A stretch of DNA of 9,825 bases, taken from positions 1 to 9,825 of the forward strand of contig CAKTGW010000009.1 of NCBI GenBank assembly GCA_934561725.1, read 5' to 3'. Below the pieces are notes generated by a model that saw only the letters and a program-made list of their open reading frames with translations, was not told where the DNA came from and ran no database searches. How positions within the stretch are numbered: the stretch's first letter is position 1; each line of letters starts with the position of its first letter. Positions 6,108 through 9,825 of the stretch are shown here, piece after piece. This stretch comes from an uncultured Oscillospiraceae bacterium (lineage in GTDB: Bacteria > Bacillota > Clostridia > Oscillospirales > Oscillospiraceae). The position numbers and the translations under genes were made by a program.

Positions 6108-8198
6108 TTAGCCCACGATGGGCTCCGCCTCTTCCGCAGCCTCTGTTGCAGTCAGATCCAGATCTGTATACACACTGCAATTGGGCAAAGCCGCCTGCAG
6201 ATCGCGCACCTGCTGTGCGCTCAGGTTGTTGTTGGCAATATGCAGATAACGCAGGCTGCTCAGTCCCTCCAGCGCGCTTACATCATCAATGCTGTTGCCG
6301 TCCAGATACAGCTCCCGCAGCCCGGTCAATCCGCTGAGCGCGGAGATATCCCGCAAGCCGCAGCTCTGCATGGACAGGCTCTCCAGCGCAGTCAGCCCGC
6401 TCAGAGGGCTCAGACTGCCCAGAGGGCATTGATCCAGCGTCAGATTTTCAAGCTGGGTCATATTCCGCAGGGCACACAGGTCGCTGACACTGTTTCCGGT
6501 GAGGTACAGCTCCCGGATACCGGTGCTGGCCGCCAGCGGGCTCAAATCACTCACGCTGTTCCACATCAGATTTACATTTCTCAGATTTTTCAGTCCGGAC
6601 AGGGCGGACAGACTGCTTATCCGGCCGCGCTGGGCAGAGTCACTGCTCCAGATCTCCAGTGTTTCCAGTCTTGTAAGCTCTGCCAGCGGACTCAGATCCG
6701 ACACGGAGGTATTCGTCAGCTGCAGTGTCCGCAACTCCTTGAATTTTTCCAGTCCGCTCAGGCTTGTGACACCGGTACCGGAAGCCGCCACAGCCTCTGC
6801 ATCCGAGTTATAGGATGTTCCGCCCAGAGTGACGGAATAGACCAGCTCCGAATGGGTCACCGTACATTTGGGCAGAGCCAGCTTCAGAGCATCCACTGTG
6901 CTGCCGGTCAGCTCCGTGTTCTCCTCAAGAGCCAGCTCGGTCAGCCCGGTCAGCTTTTTCAGCTGATCCAGATCCGTATCGGTCAGTCCGGTTCCCTTCA
7001 GGCCCAGGCGCCGCAGTCCGGTCAGCTTGGTCAGCGGCTTGATGCTGTCCAGGTCATTATAGCTCAGCCAAAGCTCTTCCATGGAGTTCAAAGCAGAGAG
7101 CGCCGTGATATCCGTGATCTTATTCTTATCCGCATCCAGATACTTCAGGTTCTGCATCCCCATGAGAGGCAGGATATCCTCCACGCGGTTATTCCAGATG
7201 CACAGCCAGCTCAGTTCGCTCAGATCCATCAGCGGCGTCAGATCAGAGATCTTGTTATCCCGCAGATCCAGTTTTGTCAGCTGTGTGCACTTTTCCAGCT
7301 CAGAAATGTCCGTGATTCCCTTGCCGCTCAGATCCAGCTCCGTCACATCGGATTTAAAGGTCACGCCGCCCAGGGTGATCTCAACCACCTCATCCTTGCT
7401 GAGACCCAGATCGCTGTGGATGCTGCAATCCGGCAGAGCCTTCTGAAGCTCTTCCAGTCCCTCTTTCGTAATGCCTGTATTCTTAATGCTCAAAGTCGTC
7501 AGGCTGCGCAGGCCTTTCAGCGGTGTAAAATCCGAGACCGGATTGCCGTCCAGATACAGTGTGCGCAGGCCGGTCAAATGAGACAGCGGCGCTAGATTGC
7601 TGATCTGGTTATTTCCCAGCTGCAGGAAGCTCAGATTTGAAAGCCCGCTCAGAGCCGTCAGATCAGTCAGCCCATTGTCCGTCAGGGACAGGCTCTCCAG
7701 CGCAGTCAGTTCTGCCAAAGGTGCAATGTCACTGCTTTGCAGCCGCATCTGGCTGAGCACCAGGCTGGTAACGTCCCGGGAGATCGTCTCTCCTGCCACG
7801 GTAACTGCACTGCTGCCGGAAGTCTCCCCGGCCTTCAGCGCCTTCAGGCTCTCCAGATAACTGTCGATCGTGTCGCTGTCCAGCTTATAAGAGCCCACAT
7901 AGAGCACCTCTATGGCTTTATCCACGTCTCCCATGCCGGCATAATAGGTGTTGGCCAGAAGCACATAACAGTCTACGCTCTCGCCATATTCCAGCGCTTT
8001 TTCCAGCTTTTCTGCTGCCAGTTCGTAGTCACCGGCCAGATAGGCATCCGAGCCCTCGTTATAAAGCTTATCAAAACGCCCGCCCTTCGTGCAGGAGCTG
8101 ATGAGCACCGCCAGAAGAATAACGATGATCAGTCCCAGAACAGCACTCCCGGCAATCAGCGCTTTTTTATGTCTATGATTTGCAGGTTTTGCGTGCAT
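6108..8198 (-). CDS. Membrane-anchored TPR and leucine-rich repeat protein
   Basis: This protein has 696 residues from the start at 8198, chosen over the ATG at 8210 because GGAGG (8204-8208) lies five bases before 8198, nothing resembling a ribosome site precedes 8210, and the promoter leaves only about 14 nt before 8210. After a basic N-terminus comes one membrane segment, about 13-35, ending VLISSC; that could instead be a lipobox, making a lipoprotein. Residues about 40-120 form a TPR-like helical region (YLAGDYELAAEKLEKALEYG). The rest, probably outside the cell, is LRRs of the internalin type (NxISDLxPLxxLTxLxxLxL) in three blocks. Each block opens with a VTxxG strand pair plus DVTxLxLS (about 131, 272 and 453) and closes with ALPxC (about 255, 442 and 671). 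The tail is acidic. A protein-binding or surface role is likely; no enzyme domain is visible. Confidence 0.9.
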   Translation of the reverse strand: MHAKPANHRHKKALIAGSAVLGLIIVILLAVLISSCTKGGRFDKLYNEGSDAYLAGDYELAAEKLEKALEYGESVDCYVLLANTYYAGMGDVDKAIEVLYVGSYKLDSDTIDSYLESLKALKAGETSGSSAVTVAGETISRDVTSLVLSQMRLQSSDIAPLAELTALESLSLTDNGLTDLTALSGLSNLSFLQLGNNQISNLAPLSHLTGLRTLYLDGNPVSDFTPLKGLRSLTTLSIKNTGITKEGLEELQKALPDCSIHSDLGLSKDEVVEITLGGVTFKSDVTELDLSGKGITDISELEKCTQLTKLDLRDNKISDLTPLMDLSELSWLCIWNNRVEDILPLMGMQNLKYLDADKNKITDITALSALNSMEELWLSYNDLDSIKPLTKLTGLRRLGLKGTGLTDTDLDQLKKLTGLTELALEENTELTGSTVDALKLALPKCTVTHSELVYSVTLGGTSYNSDAEAVAASGTGVTSLSGLEKFKELRTLQLTNTSVSDLSPLAELTRLETLEIWSSDSAQRGRISSLSALSGLKNLRNVNLMWNSVSDLSPLAASTGIRELYLTGNSVSDLCALRNMTQLENLTLDQCPLGSLSPLSGLTALESLSMQSCGLRDISALSGLTGLRELYLDGNSIDDVSALEGLSSLRYLHIANNNLSAQQVRDLQAALPNCSVYTDLDLTATEAAEEAEPIVG

Positions 8199-8230
8199 AG
8201 CCGCCTCCATATATTTATCTATTACAAAAG

Positions 8231-8259
8231 ATTATATTGTAAATTCCCCGCAAAGTCAA
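8231..8259 (-). promoter_or_regulatory. Promoter of the LRR gene
   Basis: On the minus strand TTGACT (8254-8259) and TATAAT (8231-8236) are exactly 17 bases apart, a near-consensus promoter. The -35 box overlaps the stop codon of the glycosyltransferase gene (8256-8258). Transcription would start near 8224, about 26 nt before the ATG at 8198. Confidence 0.88.
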
Positions 8260-9395
8260 ATACCAGATGTTCTATCCGCTCCGCACGCCGGCCCCAATCT
8301 GTAGAAACGCAGGTTTTCCGCCAAACGCCCGTCCTCCGGCGACAGCCCCAGCGCCGCCTCTCCCTCGCGGACGGCAAGGTCATAAAGTCCCAGCTTCCAC
8401 GCCGCCAACGCTGCCAGATCATGGGGCAGTGCACCCCAGCAGACACCTTCTGTAATGTAGCTGCGCGGCCTCTCCGAGATCTCCAATGCCCGAAGTGCCG
8501 CAAAAAGCGCTCCGGCAGCATCGCCGCTCTCTGTACAGAAGCCCGCCAGCTCGACCCACGGCTCCCGCAGCCAGGGCGCCTCTGCACAGGCCCGCAGCAG
8601 CCACTGCTCCGCCTCATCTCTTCTCTGCAAATGCAGCCAGCAGCGGGCAATAAAGCGCATGGACGCGCAGCGCTCATCCCGCCATGTGGCCCGGGGCAGC
8701 TCCAGATGCCTTTGAAGTGTGCGTATGCTCTCGCTCCAGCGCCCGGCAAACATGTATTCCCTCCCCAGATAATGCACCATCCTGTCATTCTCCGGCTCTT
8801 CCTGTACAGCCTGTTCCAGCAAAGGCAGATACTGCCCCCGGCTTTTGGCCGCGTCCGGATAGTGCTCCAGCCGCACGCCCTGGGCAAGCGTGAACCGGGG
8901 CGCTCCCGTTGTGCATACCGGCACCTCATGTACCGCTCCCCGCCAGATATAGTTCTGTCTGCTGTGGATCTTTTCCGCAAAAAAGGTCACGTCATCCCGG
9001 CCCTGTGCGTCAAAGCTCCAGACATATTCATACCGCGCCTGTGTCGTTTCCGGCGTCCACGCCCGCTCCAGGGCCGCACGCCAACCCGGGCAAAACACTT
9101 CGTCCAGGTCCGTACATACACAGATATCTGCGCTGCGCGGGACCATCTGCAGCGACAGATCGCGCGCCCGGTCAAACCGCCAGGGCAAAACGTCCTGCCG
9201 CTGTACGACCGCCCCCAGCTCTGTGAGCAGCTCTGCCGAGCCGTCCTCTGAGCCTGTATCCAATACATAGACCGCGTCTGCCTCACTCATGGAGCTATAC
9301 CAGCGCCGGGCAAAACGGGCCTCATTTTTGCATATGGCGTATACACAGATCTGTATGGTGATCTCCCTCCCGATAAAAACGGCGGGCGGGTTCAC
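8256..9395 (-). CDS. GT2-type glycosyltransferase with TPR-like C-terminal region; start uncertain
   Basis: The coordinates give the longest frame with an accepted start, GTG at 9395, but that GTG lies in the loop of a terminator hairpin and lacks a ribosome site. The real start is more likely ATA at 9354-9356, preceded by GGGAGGGAG (9363-9371), which gives 366 residues. There the protein reads IQICVYAICKNEARF, matching the usual MKICVYAICKNE opening of the family with ATA in place of ATG. Residue numbers here count from that ATA. The GT-A domain shows CKNE (9-12), LDTGSEDGS (32-40), the metal-binding CTDLDEVF (81-88) and WRGAVHE (138-144). From about 180 to the end come helical TPR-like repeats (VHYLGREYMFAGRW and similar). 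It transfers sugar from a nucleotide donor; the acceptor is unknown. Its neighbour upstream resembles a BclA-like surface protein, a possible target. Confidence 0.88.
   Translation of the reverse strand: MNPPAVFIGREITIQICVYAICKNEARFARRWYSSMSEADAVYVLDTGSEDGSAELLTELGAVVQRQDVLPWRFDRARDLSLQMVPRSADICVCTDLDEVFCPGWRAALERAWTPETTQARYEYVWSFDAQGRDDVTFFAEKIHSRQNYIWRGAVHEVPVCTTGAPRFTLAQGVRLEHYPDAAKSRGQYLPLLEQAVQEEPENDRMVHYLGREYMFAGRWSESIRTLQRHLELPRATWRDERCASMRFIARCWLHLQRRDEAEQWLLRACAEAPWLREPWVELAGFCTESGDAAGALFAALRALEISERPRSYITEGVCWGALPHDLAALAAWKLGLYDLAVREGEAALGLSPEDGRLAENLRFYRLGPACGADRTSGI
9363..9371 (-). promoter_or_regulatory. Ribosome-binding site implying an ATA start for the glycosyltransferase
   Basis: GGGAGGGAG on the minus strand is the only good Shine-Dalgarno site near the 5' end of the gene. 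It sits six bases before ATA at 9354-9356. No ATG, GTG or TTG occurs in frame between it and the conserved ICVYAICKNE segment. Confidence 0.6.
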
Positions 9396-9406
9396 GCCCC
9401 GCCCGC
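9375..9406 (-). terminator. Rho-independent terminator after the BclA-like gene
   Basis: On the minus strand GCGGGCGGG/CCCGCCCGC (9398-9406 with 9382-9390) forms a nine-base-pair all-GC stem with a seven-base loop, followed by CGTTTTT. It begins seven bases after the stop of the upstream gene and directly precedes the glycosyltransferase ribosome site, so the transferase depends on readthrough or on an unseen promoter. Confidence 0.82.
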
Positions 9407-9413
9407 TTCAGAC

Positions 9414-9825
9414 TTACAAGGTCTTGCCTATAATGACCTCTGCATAATCCCATGTTGTATTGTCGCTCTCGTTGCGGACCACCAGCGTACTGGGGAGCGT
9501 CCCTGTACCCGTACTGACCCGGATCGTTCCGTTTCCTGCAACGCCCCGTGTCTCTCCCGCTGCGGTCAGCGTTGCCTGTGCGGCAGTCTGCGGCAAACGC
9601 ACGCCATTCTGATATACTGCTACAGAGATCTGCAGCGGATACGCCGCCCCTTCAGAGCCCGTGAGCAGGCCGTTATAATATAGAGTATAAACACCCGCCT
9701 GATTTAAGACCAGCTCCGAAGAATTTTCCACATGGCTGATACTCTCTCCCTGTACCGTTTCGTTCGTTGCAAAGCTGACCGGATCATTCTCGTTCAGAGT
9801 CTGCGCGTCTGCATTTGTTGTGACC
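9414..9825 (-). CDS. C-terminal end of a BclA/collagen-like surface protein (partial)
   Basis: The frame is open from the right edge to a TAA at 9414, giving 136 residues; the start lies outside the window. The visible part begins VTTNADAQTLNENDPVSFAT and continues VQGESISHVENSSELVLNQA, then GVYTLYYNGLLTG, ISVAVYQNGVRLPQTAAQAT and ends WDYAEVIIGKTL. This pattern (short polar beta strands, a GxYxLxY strand, a VAVYQNGVxLP strand) resembles the TNF/C1q-like jelly-roll tail found after Gly-X-X collagen repeats in BclA-type proteins of Clostridia and Bacillus. The collagen stretch itself would be beyond the edge and is not seen. Such tails trimerise and sit at the outer surface. The glycosyltransferase follows after a terminator, and collagen-like proteins of this kind are often glycosylated. 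The family call is from pattern recognition only. Confidence 0.7.
   Translation of the reverse strand, partial: VTTNADAQTLNENDPVSFATNETVQGESISHVENSSELVLNQAGVYTLYYNGLLTGSEGAAYPLQISVAVYQNGVRLPQTAAQATLTAAGETRGVAGNGTIRVSTGTGTLPSTLVVRNESDNTTWDYAEVIIGKTL

Noticed and set aside
6039..9251. Long plus-strand open frames opposite the LRR and glycosyltransferase genes (up to 518 codons)
   Set aside because: They mirror the repetitive LRR coding strand, their products are Gln/Arg-rich low-quality sequences with no family pattern, and they lack ribosome sites. The minus-strand frames carry clear motifs.

Overview
The window looks like chromosomal DNA of a Gram-positive, moderately GC-rich member of the Clostridia, plausibly an Oscillospiraceae-type gut anaerobe. 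This is inferred from strong AAGGAG-type Shine-Dalgarno sites, sigma-A-like promoters, a long-form HPF, a SipW-type signal peptidase with camelysin/TasA-like substrates, and a class I c-di-GMP riboswitch. No rRNA, tRNA, CRISPR array, insertion sequence or prophage gene was seen.

Left part (1-1973, all minus strand): a promoter near 1945-1973 drives a long leader holding a GEMM-I (c-di-GMP-I) riboswitch and a Rho-independent terminator. The leader is followed by sipW and at least two genes for small secreted proteins with SipW-dependent signal peptides; the second runs off the left edge. The layout indicates that c-di-GMP gates, by transcription termination, a peptidase together with its surface or matrix-fibre substrates.

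Second part (1974-4532, plus strand): a regulatory region with a good promoter precedes two translationally coupled genes, metY (O-acetylhomoserine sulfhydrylase) and cysK (cysteine synthase). They form a sulfide-assimilation operon closed by a strong two-way terminator.

Third part (4525-5972, minus): a secreted protein of unknown function, in visibly AT-richer DNA, lies between two terminators that share the same palindromic core. Upstream of it is hpf, the long-form ribosome hibernation factor, with its own promoter.

Fourth part (6041-9825, minus): a membrane-anchored TPR plus leucine-rich-repeat protein with three repeated LRR blocks and a very good promoter overlapping the stop codon of the preceding gene; a GT2-type glycosyltransferase with a TPR-like tail whose start codon appears to be non-AUG; and the C-terminal end of a protein resembling the jelly-roll tail of BclA-like collagen proteins, running off the right edge. 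The last two may work together, with the transferase decorating the surface protein, but a terminator lies between them.

The most interesting item is the riboswitch-controlled sipW/substrate operon. Next are the apparent AUA start of the glycosyltransferase and the three-block LRR protein.
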